Assembly: GCF_040958095.1 (NCBI RefSeq)
Contig: NC_091154.1
Location: 43,774,735-43,838,734 of the forward strand
From: Procambarus clarkii
Lineage: Eukaryota; Arthropoda; Malacostraca; Decapoda; Cambaridae
Reading direction: 5' to 3'
Length of the DNA: 64,000 nucleotides
This document shows positions 23,868 to 35,140 of this stretch, in pieces. Positions within the stretch are counted from its first letter, which is position 1, and each line of letters starts with the position of its first letter. Both the position numbers and the translations under genes were made by a program. The notes beneath the pieces are model-generated. The model was not told where the DNA came from and made no database searches. It was given only the letters and a program-made list of their open reading frames with translations.

Positions 23868-26783
23868 CCCTTAACATGCTCAGGGTCTAATATCCTGCCA
23901 TCGTCACAGGCGCATGTCATTTTGAAAAAAAAAAAAATTTTTTTTTTGCTAATCTGTTAAGTTCTGTTCACTGATCACGGAAAAAATAAAAAAAAATCTA
24001 TTGTACTTACTTTTGTTGCAATAGAGCCAGAAAGCTCGGTGATGACGTCACAATCTGCATGTTCGCTCATGCAGTACAGGCCCCAGAGGTGTTGCGCGTG
24101 GTCCTCAAACAGCCAGAGTTGCCACAAATATATTTTCGCGCTATTTATTTACAATGTCTAGGCGCATTTTATCCAATTTTTTTCACTAATTGTGTTTCAA
24201 ATACTGTTTGAACATATTTTGTATCAATAATTGTTGCATATTTGAGTATACACAGGCGCACACAAATGTTTTCAATTACGGCAATATAATATGTCATTAC
24301 AGTCTATTATATTGTATGTTCTGCTTATATTTGTATATATTTACACTCTCGCACACGCTATACACACTTTGATGCACACTTAGAAGTTTTCTAAACTGTG
24401 GTACTCATTGAAGCAGTCGACAGCACATAATGGGATACCACACGTTTCACACCATGTTTGCACATGCTTCCGTTTCTTGTCTCTGCGTGTCTTTGTTTTA
24501 CACACCAAGCAATCACATTGGGCTATTGCACGCTTCCCAGCTGGTGGCAAATACTTGAGTCTGTGTGCTAGGAAGCCTTCAGTGTGAGCGAGGCGTGGAG
24601 TACCAGCATGCTGCAACAGTGGGTTTATGATGGGCCGCTGAATACCTGGGACATCTTTTGCAAACTTTCCTAATAACTGTATTGCAGCATCAAATACAAA
24701 GTCACGGAAAGTGGGCTTACGTCCAGTTCTCACAAGGTACATGTTGAAACAGTTCAGCATGCTCATGTCCACAAGATGGAAGAACACTTTTTTCGTCCAC
24801 CTACATGTCTTCCGCACACTGCAGTGCCAATCATCATGTCTGATTTATCAATCAACCGCATGTTGATATTATAGTCTAAAACACAGTCTGGCTTATATAG
24901 TGGTGCATTTGTTTTATGGTTCACTTTCCCACTGTTCACCATTGTTCCATCATGAATTGTTGTCAACAAGTTCACCTCTCTTTTGTCTTTCCACCGAACT
25001 GACAGAATGTTATCACTTTTCCTTCTCTGACACTCACCAACTGCAATGTCGTTGTCAAACACAGGCATTTCCCTTCGTTGTGGCTTTACTGTACCAACCA
25101 ATCCGGTTCTATTTTCTAGCAAGAACCGAGCTAGCAAGGGACTTGTATAGTAATTATCCGTGTATGAAATGTGTCCCTTGTTCATCCACGGAGCCATGAT
25201 GGTCTTCACTACACTCCCCGAGAATCCATGTTCGTCGTTACCGGGAATGTCTACATCAATAGCCGAGTACAGAATCATGTGTAACACGTATCCTGTCTCA
25301 CAATCACAAAGAACAAAAAATTTCAGGCCAAATCGGTTTCGTTTTGAGGGAATGTACTGTTTGAATGAAACACGTCCCTTGAAAAGTACGAGAGATTCAT
25401 CAACCACCAGCTTCTGTGCTGGTACGTAAAAATCTCTCAATTTTCCAATAACATCGTTCATGTAGTGCCTCACTCGCCACAGTCTATCATCAGGTGTTCG
25501 GTCCTGAACACTTCCAAAATGTAGACACCTGAGGAGTATCTGAAACCTGTCTCGTGACATATATTTCCCGAATAAAGGTGTTGGTATTGTATGGTCCTTG
25601 CTCCAATAGTCACTTATTGCATGTTTGTGACAGTGCTTCATCAACAAACAGAGTGCCAAAAACACATACATTTCCGCAACTGTGGTATTTTTCCAACGCT
25701 GCAGTCGTGAAAATTCTGTGATTTGCCTCTCAATCTGGTAAGCAGCATATGCAGGTTCGTTTGGTGTACAATGTATTCCATGAGTGGTTCATCATAGAAT
25801 GCTGTAAAATATTCCATCTCAGCCATGTCCTCACCTTGATTAGGGAAAAGGTTTGTAATCCCTACATCTTTATCGTCAAAGTGAGGAATATTAGGAATAA
25901 AATCGTCACCATCACTCCACTCAAGTACACCAGGCGTCCTGCAAGATGCAGAGGAAAGACGGCGAGGAAGCAATGCATACCGGCGACCAGGAGCTGAATA
26001 CCGTCTGCGAGAAGCACGGCCGCTACGTGCACGTGAGGTGGGTGCACGTGAGGTGGATGCATGTGAGGTGGATGCACGTGAGGTGGATGCACGTGAACAC
26101 GAGGGTCTTGGTCCCTCATGTGGTGCCATGCGGTGGCGCTTGGCTGGGCGAGATGCTGCTGACGCGACAATTTCTCGCCCAGTTACACCACTGGTACCAG
26201 CCACAGGCTCAATAAAACTATGATCTGAGTCACTAAACCCAGAAAAGAAGTCGCCTCCCTCTGACTCGTCACCCTCAAACAGAAAATATTCACAGGAACT
26301 GTGAGGTCGTGGTAGAATTGGGGTAGAAACTGGCCGAGGAGGCATGGGTGAGCGTAGAGGCCTCGCCATGGCATGGCGAGCATTGTCACTCTCACTGCTG
26401 CTGCTACTATCACCCGACAACTGTGTATAATCCTCATCGTTGTCTGAATCATCAAACACTCTTTCTTCACCTTCAGAGAATAATTCGTGGGCTATTTGCT
26501 CTGGGGTGAGGGATTGAGTGGTGCGTGCCCGTGAGGCGTTTGACTGTGCGCTCGCCATGGTGACTCTCGCTAAACTGAGGCCTCCCATGCCTTCGGTTCG
26601 TGAGCGGGAATTTTTTTCAAAATGGCCGCTGTTTACTATAGCCCCTGGGCAGCGTATGGGACCCCAAGCTACACCACAGGCCATTCAAATCGTGTGCAGT
26701 ACCCATAATCGTCATATGACATGAAGCGCAGTTGACTGGTAAAACGATTTACACTTCATATGACGTGATGCGCACTTTAAGGG
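23868..26783 (-). mobile_element. PB-2: piggyBac element in Tig-C
   Basis: 2916 bp between TTAA (23864-23867) and TTAA (26784-26787). Tips are CCCTTAACATGCTCAGGG on the left and, on the right, reverse complement CCCTTAAAGTGCGCATCACG. The insertion interrupts the Tig-C transposase after its first ~20 codons. The non-coding end 23868-24379 and the leader 26559-26783 show no other gene. Confidence 0.88.
24380..26558 (-). pseudogene. PB-2 piggyBac transposase, two frameshifts, catalytic Asp triad kept
   Basis: The start at 26558 gives MASAQSNASRARTTQSLTPE. The N-terminal third is acidic and Ser-rich. It contains short tandem RASTS/HASTS-type repeats, encoded by 15-bp repeats at ~26029-26096. The catalytic domain runs YVFLALCLLMKHC, then D in LVVDESLVLFKGR (~25400), SYTDNYYTSPLL (~25160) and NMRLIDKSDMMIG (~24850). 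Frame breaks lie near 25745-25765 and 24800. The C-terminal cysteine-rich zinc-binding end is CDCLVCKTKT ... WCETCGIPLCAVDCFNEYH, and the stop is at 24380-24382. All three Asp and the Cys-rich end are kept, so decay seems limited to the two frameshifts. Confidence 0.88.
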
Positions 26784-27632
26784 TTAATTAACTCCATCTT
26801 CTGTGCAACCATCAGGCGCTTCCTTTGGGTAACTTTTGGCATTTTGTAAATTAAAAGGAAGATCACAATTAACATTATAGTAATGTCGCTCACATTTGAC
26901 ACTAGCCACGCATGTTTACAGTAAACAATGGGAACACATGACCCGGCGCAGTACATTCTAGGTCCGTGGGAAAAAAATACCTAGTGCCTATACTATAAAG
27001 GGTATTTAACCCTTAACATGCTCGGGGTTTAATATCCTGCCATCCCCACAGGCGCATGTCATTTTGAAAAAAAAAAAAATTATTTTTTCTTTCTAACCTG
27101 TTAATTTGTGTTCACTGATCACGGGAAAAATAATAAAAAAATCGTAAGTGGCATATATTGCCCGCTATAGGGCGGGGAAGTCTGGCAAATTATAGGCGCT
27201 GACTCAGCGTGCGTCCCAGGCGGTCTGTTGCTCGCCAGCTGTCAGGCCAGAGTTGCCACAAAGAGATAATTACCGAATTATTTCAATGTCTCTGATTGAT
27301 TTTTCATACTTTTTTTGCTGTAATATTATTCAATAGTGTGTAGTTTGATATATTTATATAATAAAATGAGTGAATCGTTGGTGTACTTAAAAATATGATG
27401 TGCATATTGTTGATTCAATTATGTTCATCAATCAGTGAACAAATACTTTGTCGGTTATTACACTATAAGCACAGGTTATATATAAGTATTTGCATGTTTT
27501 GTTCACTATAACGAACCACTAAGTACAGTGTGTCCTCACTTGAACGAACTATATGGGGCGAGGCCGATTCATTCCAGTGCGGAATTCGTTCCATCCGTCC
27601 GGCCCCAAAAAACCCCCTCTGACCCCCCCCCC

Positions 27633-27677
<45 letters not shown>

Positions 27678-28015
27678 AACCTTAATTTATGTAATCTTTC
27701 TAAATCTAAAATCTAGTTTATAAATCTAGCAATAAATTGTTTCTGTGTTTTACTGTACTTACCTTAACAGTTGAGTTGTGTAGTGCAGACTTTTAGCCTC
27801 AATACCCTGAGAGTGCCAGATATGATATGAATATAAATTCATTAATGAACAGTAACTTTTCTAACAAATGTACATTATACACTACAGTCTGTACATAAAG
27901 TACAAACCACTAGAATCACACTACAGTACTTAAGTAAACGTATACTGTACTGTATCACTTAAACTACACTTTTTACACTTTGTACATTTATGTCATTAGA
28001 ACTGTGTTGTACAGC

Positions 28016-29941
28016 TCAATTGGCACTCCCAGGTAAGTTATGGCTAGTGCTGGGTGCTGGTCCAGTTGCCTGGGCATCCTCAGGTAAGTCCTTGCTGGTG
28101 CTAGGTGCTGGTCCAGTATCCTGGGCATCCTCAGGCGAGTCCATGCTAGTGCTAGGTGCTGGTACAGTATCCTGGGCATCCTCAGGTAAGTCCATGCTAG
28201 TGCTAGGTGCTGGTCCAGTTGCCTGGGCATCCTCAGGTGAGTCCTTGCTAGTGCTGGGTGCTGGTCCTGTAGGCCTACTGTTAAGCTGTACCAAAAACTT
28301 TTGAATCTTAGTTTGTTTCTTCATTATGAGCTTCTTCATTATAATATCTTTCAATCCCCTTAGGTGTAGATAATAATCTGCCACGTCTTCATCATCAGTT
28401 ACAGCAACCATATCAAGCAGCTGATTAAGGTTTTGCAATGATGCAGCATATGGAATAGGTAACATGCTACAGGTATCTTCCTCCTCTTCCGCATCCTCAT
28501 CACCATTACCAGTAACACACTGAATAATCTCATCATCAGTTAATTCACCATAACCTGGATCATCAGCATCATTATCTAACCACTCAGTCACATCAGAAAG
28601 TTGCAAATCTTCCTCGCCAGCATCTCTTAATGTCTCAAAAATCGCATTATCAAAGCCCTCAAAATCATAGTCATCTTCGTCTTCATTCTCACCAGGTACC
28701 GGACTCAGAATTTTATTCCATGCGTTCTTTAATGTGGTGACCTTCAACTCGTTCCATTGTTTGGCCCAGATGTAAATAGCGTCTTTAATTGAATATTTCT
28801 TGAAGTTTTCTAGTGTTCTACTAGCTCTTGTATCCTTATTAAGCCTCTCGTCTTCCTGAGAGAGCAGAACTTCCATTATTTCTACATTCATAGCTCTCTT
28901 ATAAAGCCGTTTGAGAGCATAGATAACCCCCTGATCCATGGGCTGTATTAAAGATGTAGTATTTGGTGGTAAAGCCATACATGTTATTTTACCATCAGGC
29001 GATGTTAATTTAGCAATGGGGTGAGCTGGGGCATTATCAACCAACAGCATTGCCTTTACATCAGCAGGACGAATGCCACGCTCATTGATCTGATGCTTTC
29101 TTACTTCTTTACAAAAGTGATTCTGGAACCAGTCTTCAAAAATAATCTGTGTGAACCAGGCATTTTTGGTGTTGTAGTAAACGACAGGTAATCTGTTCAT
29201 GCAGTTTTTCAATGCTCTGGGGTTGGCAGATTTCCCAACAATTGCGCACTTTGTTCGGTGACTGCCATCTGCATTACCGCACAATAATGCTGAAATTCTT
29301 TCCTTGCTTACCTTGCGACCAGGAATACTCTCCTCAAGCCTAGAGGCCAAAGTATTTCTTTGAAGGCATTTCCAGTTAAAGCCTGTTTCATCTGCATTGT
29401 ACACTTGAAACCAGCTTAGATTATTAGATACCATGTGCTGAGAAAGTTTATATTTAAATGCATTAACACTTCCTACATCTGCACTTAAGGCTTCGCCACA
29501 AATTTTCTTGTTAATGATGCCATGCCTCTCTTTAAATCGACATACCCATCCAGTGCTAGCCTTGAAATTGTCAATGTTTAACTTTTCAGCAAGTCTTTCA
29601 GCTGCATTTCTAATAGAATCAACTGAAACAGCAATTCCTTTCGCACGATGCTGTGTAAACCATTTGAATACAGCAGAGTCCAAATCCGTATATTTAGCAG
29701 GCTTCAATGTTTTCCTGTTGCCTATTGCATGAGTTTGACTTTGAGCAACGAATTTCCTAATATTATCCTTCTGCTTTTTTATATCACAAACTGTAGCTTT
29801 ACCGATGTTGAATTCTTGGGCGAGACGGGTGACTGAGTATCCACGCTCTGCTTTCTCTATTAAATCAATTTTCTGATCAATTGACAAATATTTTCTCTTT
29901 CGTTTTAAATCTTGAACACCACAAATGCTGCTCTGAGACAT
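28016..29941 (-). CDS. Tigger/pogo-family DDD transposase (Tig-B), open frame
   Basis: 641 residues from the ATG at 29941 (MSQSSICGVQDLKRKRKYLS). The frame is open for another 39 codons upstream, but this Met matches the Tig-A start. Order of parts: psq HTH (KIDLIEKAERGYSVTRLA ... NIGKATVCDIKKQKD), CENP-B-type HTH (AVFKWFTQHRAKGIA ... GWVCRFKERHGI), then a DDE_1 core with D184 (YNADETGFNW), D302 (LLVDNAPAH) and D336 (NTTSLIQPMDQG). An acidic region and a C-terminal run of five ~14-residue repeats (TGPAPSTSKDSPEDAQ-like, coded at 28020-28265) finish the protein. No break is seen. With both TIRs and the TA duplication present, this copy could be autonomous. Confidence 0.9.
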   Translation of the reverse strand: MSQSSICGVQDLKRKRKYLSIDQKIDLIEKAERGYSVTRLAQEFNIGKATVCDIKKQKDNIRKFVAQSQTHAIGNRKTLKPAKYTDLDSAVFKWFTQHRAKGIAVSVDSIRNAAERLAEKLNIDNFKASTGWVCRFKERHGIINKKICGEALSADVGSVNAFKYKLSQHMVSNNLSWFQVYNADETGFNWKCLQRNTLASRLEESIPGRKVSKERISALLCGNADGSHRTKCAIVGKSANPRALKNCMNRLPVVYYNTKNAWFTQIIFEDWFQNHFCKEVRKHQINERGIRPADVKAMLLVDNAPAHPIAKLTSPDGKITCMALPPNTTSLIQPMDQGVIYALKRLYKRAMNVEIMEVLLSQEDERLNKDTRASRTLENFKKYSIKDAIYIWAKQWNELKVTTLKNAWNKILSPVPGENEDEDDYDFEGFDNAIFETLRDAGEEDLQLSDVTEWLDNDADDPGYGELTDDEIIQCVTGNGDEDAEEEEDTCSMLPIPYAASLQNLNQLLDMVAVTDDEDVADYYLHLRGLKDIIMKKLIMKKQTKIQKFLVQLNSRPTGPAPSTSKDSPEDAQATGPAPSTSMDLPEDAQDTVPAPSTSMDSPEDAQDTGPAPSTSKDLPEDAQATGPAPSTSHNLPGSAN

Positions 29942-30779
29942 CTTGACAGAGTATAAGAGTTCAAACGATAAAAATTGTTCAAAATGATCCTTCACGCGCG
30001 AGCAACACGTTTTCACACTGAGAGGAGGGGAGACAAATGGTGCCAGCCACCTCACCAAGGCCTAACGTTTACACGACCTGTGCTTGTTTTATTGGCCTAC
30101 TCAAAATTTAATCTAAATAGGCTTACAAATTGTTTTCAAATAATATTGTTTGTTGTTATAATTAATAAAATATTGTCTGTTTTGAAGTTTTATTCATTTT
30201 ATACAGTACAGTACTGTATTACATAAAACCTAATGTATTACAATACAGTACGTAGGCTGTTAGAGGAGGGAGGGAGGGAGAGATCCAGGAAACAAACCCC
30301 CCCTCCCCCCCCCCCCCCCCAATGGCTCAAGGAACGACCTGCCGGCCACACACACACAGCCAACTGTTATCTACACCCCAATTTTATTAAAAATTCAGTG
30401 AAAAGGAAATGTGTTGAAACTTTAAAATATATACTGTATATATCACAATTTTCAGCATTATTATTGCGCCAATATGACATTTTTCTAATAAAAAGGCTAT
30501 TCTCAGTGTAGATAATGCGATAATTATTATTAAATTGACTCTTGGCATCTGACGACGAGAGAGGAGAGGAGTAGTGGCTGGTCTCTGGTGGTCAGGTGCA
30601 GGAAGGAGGGTGGGGGGGGGGCAGGAGAGGGAGCTAGGAGCCGCCAGTCACATGTGGTGCCTGCCTCTACAGCCTTTACTGACACCACTACTGTACCTGT
30701 ACAGCATTACTCCAGCCTCCCTTGACAACTTCTACCACTGACAACACCTGCCCCCTAACAAAAACCCCTAACAACTGAC

Positions 30780-31412
30780 ACCATTTGCCTCCTGACAACA
30801 ACTCTCTCACCAATGCCCTCCTGACACCATTTTATCACCATTTCAGCTGGTTGTCAGCTGCCTGGCTGACAACCTGCCTCCCATGAGAATACGTAACTTA
30901 CACCACCTGCCCCTGACACCATTTGCCTCCTGACAACAACTCTCTCACATGCACCAATGCCCTCCTGACACCACTTTATCACCATTTCAGCTGGTTGTCA
31001 GCTGCCTGGCTGACAATCTGCCTCCCATGAGAATACGTAACTTACACCACCTGCCCCTGACACCATTTGCCTCCTGACAACAACTCTCTCACATGCACCA
31101 ATGCCCTCCTGACACCACTTTATCACCATTTCAGCTGGTTGTCAGCTGCCTGGCTGACAACCTGCCTCCCATGAGAATACGTAACTTACACCACCTGCCC
31201 CTGACACCATTTGCCTCCTGACAACAACTCTCTCACCAATGCCCTCCTGACACCATTTTATCACCATTTCAGCTGGTTGTCAGCTGCCTGGCTGACAACC
31301 TGCCTCCCATGAGAATACGTAACTTACACCACCTGCCCCTGACACCATTTGCCTCCTGACAACAACTCTCTCACCAATACCCTCCTGACACCATTTTATC
31401 ACCATTTCTCCC
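30780..31412. repeat. Minisatellite, 138-144-bp unit, in the Tig-B 5' region
   Basis: The phrase ACGTAACTTACACCACCTGC recurs at ~30891, 31035, 31179 and 31317, spacings of 144, 144 and 138 bp. Each unit also carries GGTTGTCAGCTGCCTGGCTG. Units are nearly identical; the 138-bp spacing comes from loss of ACATGC. It lies between the transposase start and the right TIR. Confidence 0.9.
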
Positions 31413-33000
31413 AAGAAACAATGGCTAAGGATAATAAAACACTATACTGTACATGTATAACTGTTTACACTCTGGCGAATCATAGTTGGTGACAGCCAGC
31501 TCCGACGCTCGGCCTCGGTGACCGCTTGGACGAACATTCCTCACTTAATCGAACATTTGTATGTTCCACTGAACATTTGGTACCGAATTCAATTTGTTCG
31601 GCTCTTCCGGGAATTCGATAGAGCGGGGTTCGTTAGACTGAGGAAGCACTGTAGCTATTATGAGTCAAAAAGTAATGAGGAGTGACCGCTGTGTACCAGC
31701 CAGCCACTCCCGCCCTCCCTCTAGTCATCTGACTCACCCTCATTCTCCTCCCACAATAATGTTTTTGCTATAATTCACTATATACAGACGTTATATATAA
31801 GTATCTACATGTTTTGTTCACCATAACTGTACATCTAAGCTTGTATGGTTAGTAAAGGCACAGAGATGTGGCTACTCACACAGTCAGCTGATCGGCGGCC
31901 GCCCTCAAGGTCAGACGCACTAATATTTCTCCTCCAACAATACTGTGTGGTGTTATTACGCTATATATCTTATATACAGACGTTATATATAAGTATCTAC
32001 ATGTTTTGTTCACCATAACTGTACATCTAAGCTTGTATGGTTAGTAAAGGCACAGAGATGTGGCTACTCACACAGTCAGCTGATCGGCGGCCGCCCTCAA
32101 GGCCAGACGCACTAATATTTCTCCTTCAACAAAACTGTGTGGTGTTATTACACTATATACACACATTATATATAAATATCTACCTGTTTTTTTCATCATA
32201 CTTGTACAAATAAACTGGTATGGTGCCCAAAGACCATCGTGGTAACCAGTAAACAACACCGTCGTCTGCACGGTGGCGTCGTGCAGACGACGCCACCGCC
32301 CTCACCAAAATGGCGGCTCCAAACCTTCTCTTGCTGTTTATACCCTCTATACGCACGTTATATATAAGTATCTACATTTGTGTTCACCATAGCGAACCAC
32401 TAAGCTGGTATGGTGAGTGCAGTCAATAAAAGGTGGCCACACACAGTCAAAAGACATCGCTACCACCCTCCCTCCCACAGCATTACACCTCCTTCCATGG
32501 CGCACAGCGCTAGATATCACCACAATCCTGCTATTATCAGAACCCTGGTCAGTTTTATCACAGTCAGGGGTCTTCTGTAATAATATCATCGCTACATAAT
32601 AGCATGAACAAGTATAATTTGGCATTTTTAGGCGATGTTGTGGTCACAAGCTGAAGAGCAGTGCTGTTAGCTCATGCTGCGTGCATCAGGCTTGGTTGCT
32701 CACTCAATACTGAGGCCAATAACACCCGGGAGTTTGGCCCACAATTTAAAAAAAAAATGGCGTCTGTTTACAAGAGCCCTGATGAAGGTGTGGTGAACCC
32801 AGTGTATCCGCGGGCTGTTTAAATCTTGCGTAGTACTCCAACACATCATATGACGTGATGCGCAGTTTACTGGAACAACGTCCAGCACGTCATATGACGT
32901 GATGTGCACTTTAAGGGTTAATAAGAAAACAAAGACTTTTACTTAATATCAACTGTTTCAAAATATTTTATTAATTAAAATTTAGAATTTTTTTCATTAA

Positions 33001-34889
33001 CCCTTAAATTGCACATCGCCTCATATGATGCTTTGACCGACTTGCAGAAAATTGCGCATCGCATCTTATGATGTTTTGGAGTATTACGCAAGATTTAAAC
33101 GGCCCGCGGATACACGGGGTTCATCACACCATCAGGGCTCTTGTAAACATATGCCATTTAAAAAAAAATCGTGGGCCAAACTCCTGGGCGTTAGGGGCCT
33201 CAGTATTGAGTGAGCTACCAAGCCTGACGCACGAAGCATGCGCTCACAGCACTGCTGTTCAGCTTGTGACCACAGCATTGCCTAAAAATGCCATAATTTA
33301 ATTGTTCATGCTATTATGTATCAATAATATTATTACAGAAGACCCCTGACTGTGATAAAACTGACCAGGGTTCTGATAATAGCTGGATTGTGGTGATATT
33401 TAGCGCTGTGCTGCATGGAGGGAGGAGTAATGCTGTGGGAGGGAGGGTGGTGGCATTGTCTTTTGACTGTGTTTGGCCACCTTTTATTGACTGCACTCAC
33501 CACAACAGCTTAGAGGTTCGCTATGGTGAATACAAATGTAGATACTTATATATAACGTGCGTATAGAGGGTATAAACAGCAAGAGGAGTAGGTTGGGAGC
33601 CGTCTTTTTGGTGAGGGCGGTGGCGTCGTCTGCACGATTTATCATGTTGTTTACTGGTGACCACGATTGTCTTTGGGCACCATACCAGTTTACTTGTACA
33701 AGTATGGTGAATAAAACAGGTAGATATTTATATATAATGTGTGTATATAGCGTAATACCACCACAAACAGTACTGTTGGAGGAGAAATATTAGTGCGTCT
33801 GGCCTTGAGGGTGGCAGGCAGCTGACTGTGTGAGGTCCTACGTCTTTGTGCCTTTACTCACCACACAAGCTTAGATGTACAGTTATCGTGAACAAAACAA
33901 GTAAATACTTATATATAACTTCTGTATATAAAAGCAAAAACAGTATGGTGGGTGGAGAATTGTGGCAAGTCAGGTGAAGTGAGGGAGGGAGGGAGTGGCA
34001 GCCAGTGGCAGGCTGCCACTGCCACTCAGCATACCAACTTAGTGGTTCGTTATGGTGAACACGAATGTAGATACTTATATATAGCGTCTGTATATAGTGA
34101 ATAAAAGCAAAAACAGTATTGTGGGAGGAGAATGTGGGTGAGTCAGGTGACTTGAGGGAGGGAGCAAGTAGCCCACCACTGCCACTCAACATGCCAACTT
34201 AGTGGTTCGTTATGGTGAACACGAATGTAGATACAGTACTTATATATAACGTCTGTATATAGTGAATAAAAGCAAAAACAGTATGGTGGGAGGAGAATGT
34301 GGGTGAGTGAGGCATTGAGGGAGGGCGTGAGTGACTGGCTGGTACACGGCGGTCACTCCTCATTACTTTTTGACTCATAATAGCAACTTAGTGGCTCGTT
34401 ATGGTGAACAAAACATGCAGATACTTATATATAACCTGTGTATATAGTGTAATAACCAACAAAGTATTTGTTCACTGTTTGATGAATATAATTGAATCAA
34501 CAATATGCACACCATATTTTTGAGTACAGCGATGATTCACTCATTTTATTATATAAATATATCACACTACACTATTGAATAATATTACAGCAAAAAAAAA
34601 TACAAAAAATCAATCAGAGACATTGAAATAAATAGGTAATTATCTCTTTGTGGAAACTCCGGCCTGACAGCTGGCAAGCAACAGACCGCCTGGGACGCAT
34701 GCTGAGTCAGCGCCTGTTTTTTGCCAGACTTCCCCGCCCTATAGCGGGCAATATATGCCACTTACGATTTTTTATTATTTTTCCCATGATCAATGAACAC
34801 AAATTAACAGGTTAGGAAGAAAAAACATTTTTTTTTTTTGTATGCGCCTGTGGGTGTCAAATGGTATATAGCCATGCGCCATTTAAGGG
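33001..34889. mobile_element. PB-Y: non-autonomous TTAA element, inverted relative to PB-X
   Basis: 1889 bp between TTAA (32997-33000) and TTAA (34890-34893). The left tip CCCTTAAATTGCACATCGCC and right tip (reverse complement CCCTTAAATGGCGCATGGCT) are related to PB-2/PB-X ends. The interior has about six modules with TATGGTGAA and ACTTATATATAACGT (e.g. ~33500, 33680, 33860, 34030, 34200, 34385). No gene is seen. Confidence 0.8.
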
Positions 34890-35140
34890 TTAAACTGAAT
34901 AATTTTAAAAGAAAATTAAGATGTAATATACGACTCTGGATGATCAAGGTTGGTGGCTTGGTCGCTATGTGAGGGGACGCTGATGCCACAACAAACCTAA
35001 TACCGACCGTCGGTAGTATCGACCGCCAAACCGGTATACGAGGCTCCAGTTACCGGTGTCCCAAACCGGTCGATATTACTGGCAGATCAGTATAAAAGAG
35101 GCTGTTAAATTGAGTGGATACTGTGTGTGTGTGTAATTAC

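Larger units (their letters stand above)
17423..26842 (-). pseudogene. Tig-C Tigger transposase, interrupted and decayed
   Basis: The coding pieces on the minus strand are 26842-26784, 23867-22327 and 17826-17423. The start at 26842 gives MPKVTQRKRLMVAQKMEL. After PB-2 the psq HTH resumes (KKLDKGYSHA, then AAEFNIRKSTVSDIKKQKD with a frame slip). Next come the CENP-B-type HTH (AVYKWFIQHHTIGMA ... GWVGRFKARHNI), catalytic D in YNADETGFMW (~23370), LLLLDNAPAH (~23030) and the PMDQG site (~22930). Two stops flank PMDQG and a break lies near 23340-23365. The acidic C-terminal part reaches 22330, and the tail KQCLRTLARENQIRAKIDKF continues beyond PB-1. The tail has Ser/Ala-rich ~27-residue repeats (17440-17730). 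Not functional. Confidence 0.82.
27526..31651 (-). mobile_element. Tig-B: complete Tigger inside PB-X
   Basis: 4126 bp between TA (27524-27525) and TA (31652-31653). TIRs are imperfect: left CAGTGTGTCCTCACTTGAAC, right reverse complement CAGTGCTTCCTCAGTCTAAC, both followed by GAAC. It holds an open transposase (28016-29941). Upstream of the gene are a minisatellite (~30780-31412) and C-rich runs (~30297-30321, ~30610-30619). A C-then-A homopolymer lies at ~27625-27676. Confidence 0.87.
27010..32917. mobile_element. PB-X: non-autonomous TTAA element split by Tig-B
   Basis: TTAA (27006-27009) and TTAA (32918-32921) flank the tips CCCTTAACATGCTCGGGG and, right, reverse complement CCCTTAAAGTGCACATCACG. 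The left ~100 bp are nearly the same as PB-2. Without Tig-B (27526-31651) it is about 1.8 kb. The interior (27110-27525 and 31654-32800) is non-coding. It carries the CACCATA...TATGGTG / ACTTATATATAACG modules, some as reverse complements of those in PB-M. Confidence 0.8.
16665..35123 (-). mobile_element. Tig-C composite: one Tigger split by four TTAA elements
   Basis: Tig-C sequence is found in five blocks: 16665-17826, 22327-23867, 26784-27009, 32918-33000 and 34890-35123 (about 3.2 kb in total). Joining across each TTAA duplication restores continuity, as checked against the short derivative at 7302-8666. The right tip is intact (reverse complement CAGTATCCACTCAATTTAAC at 35123). The left tip is lost at ~16665. 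The TA duplication on the right is not visible because a LINE tail with (TG)n abuts it. Confidence 0.85.

Noticed and set aside
30780-31412. CRISPR-like array
   Set aside because: The units are contiguous 138-144-bp repeats without unique spacers, in a eukaryotic transposon.
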